From contig JAIQFZ010000002.1 in NCBI GenBank assembly GCA_020073015.1, forward strand, positions 1 through 64,000: DNA of 64,000 nt, written 5' to 3'. The notes under the pieces were generated by a model. The model did no database searches. It was not told where the DNA came from and saw only the letters and a program-made list of their open reading frames with translations. Each line of letters opens with the position of its first letter. Within the stretch, counting starts at the first letter, position 1. This DNA comes from Terriglobia bacterium. Its GTDB lineage: Bacteria > Acidobacteriota > Terriglobia > Terriglobales > Acidobacteriaceae. The position numbers and the translations under genes were made by a program. Below are positions 28,824 to 39,087 of the stretch, piece by piece.

Positions 28824-29512
28824 CCACGCCCGACGATCATCCCCTGCCCGGACCCGAGAACGCTCCGGAGGCCGCGGTCTTGGTTGAAGGGCCTCTGGTC
28901 AGCCTGGTCATGGCGGTGTTGGCCATCTTTCTTTTTGCATGGCTGGCCGAGAATGTCGTTGAGCAACACACCGCCAACTTCGATTCCTCGGTGCGGGCTG
29001 CCGTTCACTCTTTCGCCTTTCCTGTCCTCACTCGGCTCATGTTTGCGATTTCATTCATGGGATCGGGTGGGTTGATTGCCGCCGCCCTCGTTGCGTTTGC
29101 TCTCTTTCGGTATTTTCAGTGGCGTCGCGCTGCCATCTGGCTGGTGGTAACTTTGGCGGGCGCTTTGGTGCTCGACCTTATCTTGAAGTTTGCATTTCAT
29201 CGCCCGCGGCCAATTCCTTTCTTTGGCCCGATTCCACGCACTTACAGCTTTCCGAGCGGGCACTCTCTGTTTTCTTTTTGTTTCTATGGTGTGCTGGCCG
29301 GGTTGCTGGCGGGACGGGTGCGGTCCATGCCTGCGCGGGTCTTGATCTGGCTGGTCGCCGCTTTGCTGGTGCTGGCTATCGGGCTGTCGCGGATTTATCT
29401 GGGCGTGCACTATCCGAGCGACGTCATCGCGGGATACCTGGCGGGGACCATCTGGGCCGCGAGCATGGTTGCGCTCGATCGCTGGCGGCGGCAGCGGAAG
29501 AACCGCTTGTAG
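28820..29512 (+). CDS. PAP2-family phosphatase
   Basis: KFAFHRPRPIPFF...YSFPSGHSLFSF...LSRIYLGVHYPSDVIAGY catalytic motifs. Confidence 0.92.
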   Translation: MTTPDDHPLPGPENAPEAAVLVEGPLVSLVMAVLAIFLFAWLAENVVEQHTANFDSSVRAAVHSFAFPVLTRLMFAISFMGSGGLIAAALVAFALFRYFQWRRAAIWLVVTLAGALVLDLILKFAFHRPRPIPFFGPIPRTYSFPSGHSLFSFCFYGVLAGLLAGRVRSMPARVLIWLVAALLVLAIGLSRIYLGVHYPSDVIAGYLAGTIWAASMVALDRWRRQRKNRL

Positions 29513-29593
29513 TCCCCGAATTGGAGTGAACCTACTCCACCCTACAGAAGAGGGGGAGACAAAGGTAGGGTTTCTGTCCGGATAGGAATCGTC

Positions 29594-30835
29594 TCACTCG
29601 TAGCGCAGCGCTTCGATGGGGTCGAGGCGGGAGGCTCGGATGGCGGGGACCATGCCGCTGACGAGGCCGACGGCGATCAGGATCAGGACGGCGACGAACA
29701 GCGTGCCGGGGTTGATCATGAGGCGGATGTCGCCGGCTTCCGCGTGTTTGGCCATGGCGCTGTAGAGGGTGAGGCGGCCGACGGAGAACGAAACTGCGTA
29801 GGCGAGGATGATCCCGCAGAGTCCGCCGAGAAATGTGATGGTGAGAGCCTCGGCGAGGAATTGGAAGAAGATGTGACGGCGGCGGGCTCCGAGCGCTTTT
29901 TCTACGCCGATCTCGCGCGTGCGCTGGGTGACGGAGACGAGCATGATGTTCATCAGGCCTACGCCTCCGATGCCGAGCGTGAGGGTGCCGATGAAGCCGA
30001 GCAGGATCTTGAGGCCCAGCGTGATGACCTCAAACTGGTGGAGTTGCACCATGAGGTTGAACACCAGCAACGCTCGGCGGTCGGCGGGATTGAACTTGTG
30101 CTGCTCCGCCAGTACGTTGCGGACGGACTGCTCGATCCGTTCGTAGTCGTTGGTCTCATAGTTGAACCAGACGGTGTCGAGATAGTGGGTGTCTTTAAGG
30201 TCGCTCATGGTGGTGAAGGGGATGTAGATCACGCGGTTGATGTTGTCGTCCCCGGCCTGCATCTTGGCACTTAGAATTCCTACGACCTCGAAGCTGAGAC
30301 CGTCGATGCGAATACGCTCGCCCAGGGCATTGCGTCCGGAGAATAGTTTTTCTTTCGTCTCAGAACCAATCACCGCGACGCGGGCGCGCTGCATCTGGTC
30401 TTCAGCGTTGAAGAATCGTCCCTTGTCGAGCGTGAGGGCCCGGATGGCAAACGTGTTGGGATACTCGCCGTTGACGCCCATGGGGAAGGAACGGTTGTCG
30501 TACTGGAGCGTCGCTTGCTTGTGGCAACTCGGAGTGAGGTGGCCGATCTGGGGAATGTTGGTGGTGAGCCTCTCGACGTCGTCGAGCGTGATGCGGAGGG
30601 GAACGCCGGCTTTCTGGCCGCCCGCCTGCATGGAGGAGGTTCCGGGAACGACGATGATGAGCTTGGTGCCGAAATTTTTGAAGATGTTGGCGATGGCTCG
30701 GCCGAAGCCGTCTCCGTAGGCGAGCAGCATAACTACCGTCGCAATGCCCCAGGCCATGCCCAGCATGGTGAGGGTGGTGCGGCGCCGGTTGTGGCGCATC
30801 GCGGTGTAGGCTTCCTGGAGCAAGTCGCGCATCAT
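29594..30835 (-). CDS. MacB/FtsX-type ABC transporter permease
   Basis: N-terminal TM, periplasmic domain, RTREIGVEKALGARRRHIFFQFLAEA motif. Confidence 0.9.
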   Translation of the reverse strand: MMRDLLQEAYTAMRHNRRRTTLTMLGMAWGIATVVMLLAYGDGFGRAIANIFKNFGTKLIIVVPGTSSMQAGGQKAGVPLRITLDDVERLTTNIPQIGHLTPSCHKQATLQYDNRSFPMGVNGEYPNTFAIRALTLDKGRFFNAEDQMQRARVAVIGSETKEKLFSGRNALGERIRIDGLSFEVVGILSAKMQAGDDNINRVIYIPFTTMSDLKDTHYLDTVWFNYETNDYERIEQSVRNVLAEQHKFNPADRRALLVFNLMVQLHQFEVITLGLKILLGFIGTLTLGIGGVGLMNIMLVSVTQRTREIGVEKALGARRRHIFFQFLAEALTITFLGGLCGIILAYAVSFSVGRLTLYSAMAKHAEAGDIRLMINPGTLFVAVLILIAVGLVSGMVPAIRASRLDPIEALRYE

Positions 30836-30839
30836 GGCG

Positions 30840-32087
30840 TCACTCCTGCCTCAAGGCTTCGACGGGTTCGAGTCTTGCCGCCTTGCGCGCAGGATAGAGA
30901 CCCGCTGCGACCCCTGCGAGGGTGAGGCTGACGATGGCGAGGATGGCGGTTTTCGGAACCAAACGCGGGGGATCAAAGCCCTCCGGCCCATTGACATTGC
31001 CGAGCAGAGCCATCAGACCGCCGGCGAAGGCGATTCCGATCAGGCCGCTGACCAGGGTCAGCAGAACACCCTCAATAAAAAACTGCAGCAGAATGCTGCG
31101 GCTGGTTGCACCCAGAGCCTTGCGGAGTCCGATCTCCCGGGTACGCTCGGTGACTGCGACCAGCATGATGTTGATGACACCGATCGCGCCCAAGGCGAGG
31201 GTGACTAGTCCTACGGTGCCCAGAAATTCGTTCATGGCATCGAAAATGGTACCCATCATTTCGGCTTGTTTGACCGTGTCCCAGCCTTCAAACGCGTCCT
31301 CGTCGTGATAATCAAAACCGTGGTTGCGGGCGACGATGCGGCGGACCTCATCCTGGGCCAGGACGTGCTCGGCCGCGACCCGAGGTTGATAGTTAATCAT
31401 GGAAATTGCGTCATACGCCTCTTCGCCCTTGAGAGGGAAATAAGTATTCATCACCTGGAAGGGGATGTAGGAGCGCATGTTGGTGGAGTTGTCGTCGCCC
31501 CGGCCGACGCGCTTCAAAGTGCCGACGACTTCAAAGCGATGTCCATTGAGCAGAATGGCGGAGCCGACGGCGGGGCGGCCGGGGAACAGGTTGTGGGCCA
31601 TCTCGTCGCCGAGGACGACTACGTTGCGCTTCTGAATTTCGTCGAGGTCGTTGAGCCAGCGTCCCTGCTTGACCGGCAGGAAGCGGATTCCGCTGAACTG
31701 GGGCTCGGCTCCGGTGATCTGTCCACTGGCGCTGGCAAACTCGCTGACGGCGCGCACGTCCATGCTGGTCAAAACGGGCGTGGCCGTCAGCACATGGGGA
31801 GCCTCCTTGCGAATGTCGAGATAGTCGCGGTAGGTGAGGCGGTAGGTTCGGGCGGAGTTCATGCTGCCGGCGACCACGGGCGCGCGGCCGGGGAAGATCA
31901 TCATGATGTTCTCGCCGTACTCGGAGAGACCGCGCTTGTTGCCGGAGCGGAAACCTTCTCCCAAGCCGACCAGCAGAAGCAGGGAACCGACGCCCCAGGC
32001 GATCCCAAACATGGTCAGGAAGGAGCGGAGCTTGTGCGCCCAGAGGGTGCGGAAGATCTGCCCGAAGACGTCGATCATGATTCGCAT
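30840..32087 (-). CDS. MacB/FtsX-type ABC transporter permease
   Basis: LRSFLTMFGIAWGVGSLLLLVGLGEG; ERTREIGLRKALGATSRSILLQFFIEG. Confidence 0.9.
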   Translation of the reverse strand: MRIMIDVFGQIFRTLWAHKLRSFLTMFGIAWGVGSLLLLVGLGEGFRSGNKRGLSEYGENIMMIFPGRAPVVAGSMNSARTYRLTYRDYLDIRKEAPHVLTATPVLTSMDVRAVSEFASASGQITGAEPQFSGIRFLPVKQGRWLNDLDEIQKRNVVVLGDEMAHNLFPGRPAVGSAILLNGHRFEVVGTLKRVGRGDDNSTNMRSYIPFQVMNTYFPLKGEEAYDAISMINYQPRVAAEHVLAQDEVRRIVARNHGFDYHDEDAFEGWDTVKQAEMMGTIFDAMNEFLGTVGLVTLALGAIGVINIMLVAVTERTREIGLRKALGATSRSILLQFFIEGVLLTLVSGLIGIAFAGGLMALLGNVNGPEGFDPPRLVPKTAILAIVSLTLAGVAAGLYPARKAARLEPVEALRQE

Positions 32088-32178
32088 AAGGGCAGCAACT
32101 CCCTGTCTATTGATTCTACTAAAGGAGAGCGCGGACCCATGTGAGCTGCGGCAACCCGGAGAATCTGCGCCAGACAGT

Positions 32179-34404
32179 CTACGGTAGCGCCTTGCGGCTG
32201 GGTGCGGGCGGGTGGAGTCCGCGGAAGCCGAGGCCAGCCAGCGAATACAAGACAGCGGCCACCAGCAAGAGGGCCTTCATCCCAATGATGAGGGACAGGT
32301 TCTCGAGCAGGCCACCGACAACCGCTCCCAACATGTTCGCTCCCAGTGCGGCGGCGGGAGATTCGACCGCGCGGAATTCGGAAGCAAACAACAATCCGGC
32401 GAAGAAGACCGGAACGGCAAAAACCACGGCTGCGATCAGGCCCACCGATGCGGCCGGGAGTGGAATGCGGCTGAAGGGAAACCAGTAGGCGCAGGCGATG
32501 CCCAGGAGGAGGAGAGCGAGCGTCCAGGGTCGCGGCCACGGGCTGCGCCGCTGTTCGGTCACGTAGTTGGCGACCAGGAGAGCGGCGAGAATGGCAGCGA
32601 TGACGATGCCGTTCACTTGCCAGGTCGTCCCAAAATAGAGGGCAAGGCGGCTGACGACCTGGGTTTCGAGCAGCAGAAACCCCGCGCCCATGCTGAAGAA
32701 AAACAGCGAGGGCACGCGCGTGCGCGCCTCCGGAATTTGCAGATAAAACGCAGCGGCCAGCAGCACCACGAGAAAGCTGAGATGAAAGAATATGCTGGGG
32801 ATCCAGTGGCCCTGATGGTAGAGGTAGGGCCAGTCGTCGGTCGTGACTGCCACGTCAGACAAGTTCACGAAGTTGGAGCGGTTTTCGGCGACAAAGTGCC
32901 CCAAACGCGGATCCGATGCCAGTTGGTGCTCCACCACCTGGTCCGAGTTCGAGATCACGAAACAGGCGGCACTGAGGGTATAGCTGGATCGCGCCAGGAA
33001 CACGATCGGAGGTTTCCCGAAGGCGTGGGTCATGATCTCCACAATGCGCCGGCCCAGCCAGGGATAATTCACCATGAACTTGACGAACAAGACGCCGTTG
33101 GGAGCGAGCAGCGCCCGAGCTTCGCGAAAGGATTCCTCGGTGTAAACGAAGTTGTCCAGGCGCACGTTGGAATAGTCGGAGAGCTGGGTATGGGAATCGA
33201 GCAGGCCGAAAAGGATGAGGTCGTAGCGCGCGTTGGTCCGTTTCATGAAGGCGCGGGCATCGTTGAGATGGGCGAAAACGCGCGGGTCGTCATACGGGTG
33301 CTCAGGGTGGCGGCGTCCCAGCGCAAGGATTTTCGGATCGATCTCGACGGCATCGACCGCCCGGCTCTGACCACGCAAGGCGGCCGCCACGTCGTCTCCC
33401 GTACCCGAGCCGACAATCAGGACCTTGGGGTTCGGCGCCGTGAAGCGGAAGGGAAGATTGTAGGGATTCTCATCGGGCGGCTCAGCCATGAGATGGGGAT
33501 GGCGCTTAAGAAACTCGGGTGAGAGGTTCACAATATCCTGATAGCTGTGATGGTTCACGCGAATCTGTGTCTTAACAAGTTCACCGTTCGGCAGGACTTG
33601 GTCCTCGACCTCAAGCATTTGATACGGCGTCCAAAGCTTGAAGTAATGCAGGGTGGAGGGGTCGAAGAGCAGCAGCGCAACGGGGACCGCAGCCGCTGCC
33701 AGCAGGATCTGTTCTCGCCGGGTGGATTGCAGAAGTGCGATACCAGCGAGGACAGTTACGAACCACACGGAGGGCGGAAGAGCCATCCAGGACACTGCGA
33801 AGAAGGTTACGATGCCGACCAGACTTCCCGCTAGATTCCACGAGTATCCGAGGAGCGGTCGCGGAGCCAGTTCGATCTGGCGGCTGACCGTTTGTCCCAA
33901 GGGGATGAAGATATAGGTGATTAAGAGGAGCAAAACGGTGGTGACGGCCGAAGCCAGCAGAAAGCCAGTCCAGTCGCTGCTGGCTTTTGCGGTCCAAAGT
34001 TCCAGGTCCCGCCCCGCCCCGAGCGTTTGCGAAAGGTGCTCCATGACCCGCTCGCTGTACCAGGGAAGGCGCACCACGACAATGAGTCCGACTAGCGCTT
34101 TGGTGGCGGTCAGCCAGCGCGCATTCTGGCGGGCCAGCGCACAGCCCAGACCAAAGCCCAGGAAGCAGAGCAGCAACGCCAGGTTCTTCACGTACGCGAA
34201 TACCCGAACCTCGGTGGCCACCCAGCGGATAAGGGCCAGTTCCGCAAACAACGTCAGGGCGCTGGCCAGAAACAGCGTCGCGAGATGCCACTTTTCGGAA
34301 GCCGGCGATAGCGTAGTGCGGGGCTTGAACAGCCGCCGGTATCCCAGGAGAAGTGCTGCAGCCAGAACGAAACCGACGATGCGCCAGAGCAGTGAAGAGT
34401 TCAT
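32179..34404 (-). CDS. Spermidine-synthase-like multi-TM protein
   Basis: Multiple TM segments flanking KVLIVGSGTGDDVAAALRGQSRAVDAVEIDPKILALGRRHPEHPY...NDARAFM methyltransferase-like fold. Confidence 0.8.
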   Translation of the reverse strand: MNSSLLWRIVGFVLAAALLLGYRRLFKPRTTLSPASEKWHLATLFLASALTLFAELALIRWVATEVRVFAYVKNLALLLCFLGFGLGCALARQNARWLTATKALVGLIVVVRLPWYSERVMEHLSQTLGAGRDLELWTAKASSDWTGFLLASAVTTVLLLLITYIFIPLGQTVSRQIELAPRPLLGYSWNLAGSLVGIVTFFAVSWMALPPSVWFVTVLAGIALLQSTRREQILLAAAAVPVALLLFDPSTLHYFKLWTPYQMLEVEDQVLPNGELVKTQIRVNHHSYQDIVNLSPEFLKRHPHLMAEPPDENPYNLPFRFTAPNPKVLIVGSGTGDDVAAALRGQSRAVDAVEIDPKILALGRRHPEHPYDDPRVFAHLNDARAFMKRTNARYDLILFGLLDSHTQLSDYSNVRLDNFVYTEESFREARALLAPNGVLFVKFMVNYPWLGRRIVEIMTHAFGKPPIVFLARSSYTLSAACFVISNSDQVVEHQLASDPRLGHFVAENRSNFVNLSDVAVTTDDWPYLYHQGHWIPSIFFHLSFLVVLLAAAFYLQIPEARTRVPSLFFFSMGAGFLLLETQVVSRLALYFGTTWQVNGIVIAAILAALLVANYVTEQRRSPWPRPWTLALLLLGIACAYWFPFSRIPLPAASVGLIAAVVFAVPVFFAGLLFASEFRAVESPAAALGANMLGAVVGGLLENLSLIIGMKALLLVAAVLYSLAGLGFRGLHPPAPSRKALP

Positions 34405-34502
34405 CAGGAAATTGAATCGTGCAGATTAACACGAGCGGCGATCGGAGAGGGGGAATCTTCCGCGGCTGCTGTGCCGGATCGGGGGCCCGGGCTCCGCACA
34501 CA

Positions 34503-34524
34503 GCGCGGACAGGAGTGTCCGCGC
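34503..34524. repeat. REP-like palindrome
   Basis: gcgcggacaggagtgtccgcgc, followed by tacacg. Confidence 0.8.
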
Positions 34525-34535
34525 TACACGAGCGC

Positions 34536-35813
34536 TTAGCAGGCTAACTGGTCGCGCGTCAGTTTCAAACCCGTCAAGTTGCCGAGGATGGTGACTGCGA
34601 TCTGGTCGGTACTGAAGAACTCGTTGGCGGCTTGCTGGAGGTCTTCGGTGGTGACGGCTTCGATGCGTTCGATGAGTTCGTCGAGGGAATAGAAACGGTC
34701 GAAGTACATTTCCTGACGGGCCAGGTTCGACATACGCGCGGTCGAGGATTCGAGCGAGAGCATGAGGCTGCCCTTGAGCTGATCCTTCGAGCGGCGCAGC
34801 TCTTCTTCCGGCACTGGGGTTGATTTCAGGTTACGGAACTCGGCGACTACGCACTCGATGACCTTGATGGCGGACTCGCGCGAGGTGCCGGCGTAGACAC
34901 ACATGGAGCCGGTATCGCGGTAGGGATTCAGATCGCTGTAGATCGAATAAGCCAATCCCTGGCGCTCGCGTACGTTCTGGAACAGGCGCGAACTCATGCC
35001 GCCGCCGAGCAGCGTGTTCAAGATGTAGGAGGCGTGGCGGTGTTCATGGGCGACGGGATGGGAAGGTACGCCGATGCAGATCTGCACTTGCTCAAGCGCC
35101 TTCTTGTTGCGCAGGTTGATGCGCGAGAAGGTTTTCGGCGCGGGCGAGTGCAAGCCATTTTCTCCCGGTTTCACGTGCTGGAAGTGTTGGGCCACCAACT
35201 CGACGAAATTGTTGTGGTCGAGGTTCCCAGCAGCGGCGACAATGAGATTGCCGGGGGCGAAGTGGTGTCCGTAGAATCGGGAGACCACGGAGCGCTCGAA
35301 TTTTTTCACCGTCTCTCGCGTTCCCAAAATGGGGCGGCCGAGAGCGTGATCCTTCCAGAAACTTTGCGTGAAGATTTCATGGACCAGATAGTCGGGATTG
35401 TCCTGGTCCATCTTGATTTCTTCCAGGATGACGCCGCGTTCGCGGGCAATATCACCGGCATCAAAGGTGGGATGAAGGACGAGGTCGCTCAGCACTTCCA
35501 TGGCGATCGGGAGGTGCTCATCGAGGACCTTAATGTTGAAACAGATGCATTCTTTGGCAGTGAAGGCGTCCATGTTGCCGCCGATCGAATCGACCTGGCG
35601 GGCGATGGCCTCGGCGGAGCGCGTCTCCGTGCCCTTGAACACCATGTGTTCGATGAAGTGGGAGATGCCGTTCCACTCGGAATCCTCATCGCGCGAGCCC
35701 GACTTGAGCCAGATGCCGATCGCGACCGAGCGGAGATGAGACATCTGCTCGGTGATGACCGTGAGGCCATTGGGCAATACTTGACGACGAATGTTGCGGG
35801 TCTCCTTCACCAT
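34536..35813 (-). CDS. M16 (insulinase/processing-peptidase) family zinc peptidase
   Basis: NGISHFIEHMVFKGTETRSAEAIARQVDSIGG (HxxEH); ARERGVILEEIKMDQDNP. Confidence 0.95.
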   Translation of the reverse strand: MVKETRNIRRQVLPNGLTVITEQMSHLRSVAIGIWLKSGSRDEDSEWNGISHFIEHMVFKGTETRSAEAIARQVDSIGGNMDAFTAKECICFNIKVLDEHLPIAMEVLSDLVLHPTFDAGDIARERGVILEEIKMDQDNPDYLVHEIFTQSFWKDHALGRPILGTRETVKKFERSVVSRFYGHHFAPGNLIVAAAGNLDHNNFVELVAQHFQHVKPGENGLHSPAPKTFSRINLRNKKALEQVQICIGVPSHPVAHEHRHASYILNTLLGGGMSSRLFQNVRERQGLAYSIYSDLNPYRDTGSMCVYAGTSRESAIKVIECVVAEFRNLKSTPVPEEELRRSKDQLKGSLMLSLESSTARMSNLARQEMYFDRFYSLDELIERIEAVTTEDLQQAANEFFSTDQIAVTILGNLTGLKLTRDQLAC

Positions 35814-35937
35814 CTGATTCCGATCCTGCGCGACTGGAGTGGCGGGTTGCTTTCCCTATTCTCCCACAATGCGGGCGATGTTGCCGGTGGTTGATCCTAG
35901 TGCTTAATTTTGTTTAACTTACAACCGTGCGATGGAG

Positions 35938-35980
35938 GAACGGGCGTCTCGCCCGTTCAGCCGGGCGGGGATGCCCGGCT
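35938..35980. repeat. Two adjacent short hairpins upstream of rlmN
   Basis: gaacgggcg-tct-cgcccgttc and agccgggc-ggggat-gcccggct. Confidence 0.65.
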
Positions 35981-36004
35981 CTCCACCGGCAAGGCAACCC
36001 CATC

Positions 36005-37153
36005 ATGCCAAGCTCGACCCACAATTCGCTCCTCGGTCTTACGCTTCAGGAACTTACGAACCTGGTTCTGGAGTCGAACCAGCCTGCCTATCGGGCCCAG
36101 CAGCTGTTTGATGCCCTGTACCGGCAAAGGACGGAAGACCTCGATCAGATTTCTACGCTGCCGCGCGAATACCGCACGCGCTTGGGTGAACAGGGCTGGG
36201 GAGTCGGGATGCCGAAGATTACACAAAAGTTCGAGTCGCGCGATGGCACGGTGCGGTACCTGGTGGAAATGGTGGACGGGGAGACGGTTGAAACCGTCTG
36301 GATGCCGGAGGGTGACGACGGAGAGAGCGGAGATGGAAGCGAGGCGGGCGACGAGATCGAGTCCGGGACGGCAGCAGCTACGTGGCGGCGGGCAACGATC
36401 TGCGTTTCAAGCCAGGTGGGATGCGCGGTGAATTGCCGCTTCTGCCTTACCGCACTGCTTGGGGTCAAACGGAATCTCGAAGCGGGAGAGATTGTAGGAC
36501 AAGTGGCGGCGGTGCTGCGGGAGCAAGGAGTGGAGCCGCCGACGCAGCGCGTCAACCTGGTGTTCATGGGCATGGGAGAACCTTTTCTGAATTACGAGAA
36601 TTTCATGAAGGCGGTGCGGCTGCTGGTGGAAGGCGTAGGGATACCGGAGTCGCGGATGACGGTTTCGACAGCGGGGATCGTACCCCGCATCCACGATTTC
36701 GGCAGGGAATCAGTGCGGCCCAAGCTTGCGATCTCGCTGAATGGATCGAATGATGAGTTGCGAAGCGCAGTCATGCCTCTGAACCGGAAGTGGAATCTGC
36801 GCGACCTGATGAAAGCGGCGCGGGAGTTCCCGCTGCGGACGCGGGAGCGTCTCACCTTCGAATATGTGCTGCTGGCGGGCGTGAATGATGCGCCGGACCA
36901 GGCGCGCGAGGTGGCAGAACTGGTGCGCGGCGTGCGCGCGAAGATCAATCTGATCGCGTTGAATCCGGGGCCCGAATTGCCGTACCGGACGCCCGAGCAG
37001 GAACGCGTGTTCGAGTTCCAACGGATTCTGGTGGCGTCGGGTATTCCGGCGTTTATCCGGCGGCCACGGGGGCGCGATATTTTTGCGGCCTGCGGGCAAC
37101 TAAAGAGAACGGTAGAAGTTGGACCCGCAGAGCAGGGCGAGCCGCGAGGTTAG
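36005..37153 (+). CDS. rlmN: 23S rRNA (adenine-2503-C2)-methyltransferase RlmN-like radical SAM enzyme
   Basis: CVSSQVGCAVNCRFCLT radical SAM motif, NLVFMGMGEPFLNYENFMKAVRLL, STAGIVPRI. Confidence 0.94.
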   Translation: MPSSTHNSLLGLTLQELTNLVLESNQPAYRAQQLFDALYRQRTEDLDQISTLPREYRTRLGEQGWGVGMPKITQKFESRDGTVRYLVEMVDGETVETVWMPEGDDGESGDGSEAGDEIESGTAAATWRRATICVSSQVGCAVNCRFCLTALLGVKRNLEAGEIVGQVAAVLREQGVEPPTQRVNLVFMGMGEPFLNYENFMKAVRLLVEGVGIPESRMTVSTAGIVPRIHDFGRESVRPKLAISLNGSNDELRSAVMPLNRKWNLRDLMKAAREFPLRTRERLTFEYVLLAGVNDAPDQAREVAELVRGVRAKINLIALNPGPELPYRTPEQERVFEFQRILVASGIPAFIRRPRGRDIFAACGQLKRTVEVGPAEQGEPRG

Positions 37154-38916
37154 GAGCCGACTGCAGCACGGGTGGGGCCGACGGGGTGGGAAGGCGAAGA
37201 CCCACTCGATGTCTTCGAGGCAACGGGCAGTTCGAGCCGGAACGCCGAGTATCCCTCGCGAGAAGGCCGCGATAGGATGTGTCCACCGTGTTCCTCCACG
37301 ATTCGGCAACAGGCGTTCAGCGAGAGGGTCGAAGGTTTGTTTCCGCCCTCCGAGGCGCCAAGAAGCTGGTACGCCTCACTGGAGGCAGCGTTGCTTCTGA
37401 AATCGAGCACCACGAAGTTGTGGTCCTGGCGCGTTTGCACATAAAGCCCGGGGTGCGCTTCTGAATTGAGGTGGCTGGTGATCTGTCCCGCAAGATGCAG
37501 ACAAACGTGGAGGAGTTGGTTGGAGTCGGCGACCACGGGCGGCAGGGATGGGCCCAGCACGAGGTGAAGGGAGATGTGCTGCGCTTCCAGTTGGGGCGTG
37601 ATCAAGCGCATGGCCGTCTGCAAAACAGAGTTCGCGTCCACGGGTGTCATGCGCGCGGGAGTCTCACGGGCAAAGGTGAGCAGGTTGGCGACCAGCGTTT
37701 TGGTACGACGCACCTGCTCGGCAATGCGGTCTGCCAGTCGTTGTTCCTGGGGTGGCAAGCCGGATTCGACCAGAATGTCGGAGTATCCAAGCATGGCGGT
37801 AAGAGGGTTGTTGATCTCGTGAGCGGCGCCACCGACCAGTTGGCCGAGCGATGCGAGCCTTTCCGATTGAATGAGCTGGACCTGCAGGGTTTGCAGGTCG
37901 TCAAAGGAGCGGCGAGATTGTTCGAGAAACCGGGTGAGTTCTTTGCCCAGCAGACTCTGCCGCCAGAACACCATGGCGCCCATTACAACCGTCGTCAGCA
38001 GGGCGAGAATGATGCGGAATCGTCTGACCGGCGAGGGTGCCGCAGCGTCGAGCAGGGCGAGCAGGGCGAATCCGGGAAGGCTGAAGATCGCGAGCATCCC
38101 GAGTCGGCTGATCCATACCCCCAATACGGGCTGGGAAGGTTTCGACTCCGAAAGATCCCAGCGCGAAGCGAAAAGGGCGACGATTGCTAACCACGCGATG
38201 GAAATGGTCAGGGGGATATCGTAGATGCTTCCGCTGAAATATCTCTGGTGCACGATGGCCCAGTTCGCCACATAGGAACTGGAGGCATAGAGGGCGCTGG
38301 CTCCGAGCAGTTGCCCGTAAAGATGGCGCCAGCCGCCCTGCGCGGTGTAGGCCAGAATCGCGAGGGAGACCAGCAGAACCAGTTTTTCGGTCAGGTAAAC
38401 GAAGTTGAAGTTGGCTCCGTAGGTGGCCTCGTCGACCTGCACGGTTTGCCATGGGATCACCGCGTACACATAGAGGAAGACCCACCAGGTGATCAGGAGC
38501 GAGAGATCGAGCATGCGGATGCGGGAATCCCGCTCGTCGTCGCGAAGATGGGGAAGTACCGCCAGGGCCGCCATCATGGGGACCAGGTGCAGGAACAGGA
38601 CAACGTCGCCGCCAAACGGATCCGGCACGTCTTGCCGTTTGACCACCTCGAAGTAATTCCACATGGCCTGATAGGCGAGCCAAAACAACATGCTGCCGCT
38701 CATGAGGATCCAGAAGGCCCGGGCGCGTGGCCTGGGGCTGCGCGAAGGCAAAATGTTGGGGAGAAAGGCGGCGGTAGCGACCAAGAGCAGCGCGCCCTGG
38801 ATGAGGTCGCTGGTCACGGTCAGGGTCCCGCCTCGGGTCAAGCGCAGTGAGACCGCAATCTGGGCCAGAACCAGAGCGGCGAGCAGGCAACTCCAGAGTT
38901 TGACCCGGGGGGACAA
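37150..38916 (-). CDS. Membrane histidine-kinase-like protein (degenerate ATPase domain)
   Basis: Multiple TMs; GGAAHEINNPLTAMLGYSDIL H-box; C-terminal RIVEEHGGHI. Confidence 0.85.
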   Translation of the reverse strand: MSPRVKLWSCLLAALVLAQIAVSLRLTRGGTLTVTSDLIQGALLLVATAAFLPNILPSRSPRPRARAFWILMSGSMLFWLAYQAMWNYFEVVKRQDVPDPFGGDVVLFLHLVPMMAALAVLPHLRDDERDSRIRMLDLSLLITWWVFLYVYAVIPWQTVQVDEATYGANFNFVYLTEKLVLLVSLAILAYTAQGGWRHLYGQLLGASALYASSSYVANWAIVHQRYFSGSIYDIPLTISIAWLAIVALFASRWDLSESKPSQPVLGVWISRLGMLAIFSLPGFALLALLDAAAPSPVRRFRIILALLTTVVMGAMVFWRQSLLGKELTRFLEQSRRSFDDLQTLQVQLIQSERLASLGQLVGGAAHEINNPLTAMLGYSDILVESGLPPQEQRLADRIAEQVRRTKTLVANLLTFARETPARMTPVDANSVLQTAMRLITPQLEAQHISLHLVLGPSLPPVVADSNQLLHVCLHLAGQITSHLNSEAHPGLYVQTRQDHNFVVLDFRSNAASSEAYQLLGASEGGNKPSTLSLNACCRIVEEHGGHILSRPSREGYSAFRLELPVASKTSSGSSPSHPVGPTRAAVGS

Positions 38917-39011
38917 GGCACGAGACTCCGACCCCTATTGTAGAGCGGGAGGCAGCGCGGAGGGGATTACTTGTGTAATCCCGCTCCGTTCAGCGTCTCT
39001 GCCGTGGAACA

Positions 39012-39032
39012 GCGCGGACCGGAGGTCCGCGC
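39012..39032. repeat. REP-like palindrome
   Basis: gcgcggaccggaggtccgcgc, followed by tacatg. Confidence 0.75.
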
Positions 39033-39087
39033 TACATGGGGTGTGGAGTTCTAGGGCGATTGACCGTAGAATTAGGCCCTTAACACC

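Noticed and set aside
32212-33522. 436-aa plus-strand ORF opposite the spermidine-synthase-like gene
   Set aside because: Low-complexity charged shadow ORF; the opposite strand has a clear membrane/methyltransferase-fold product.
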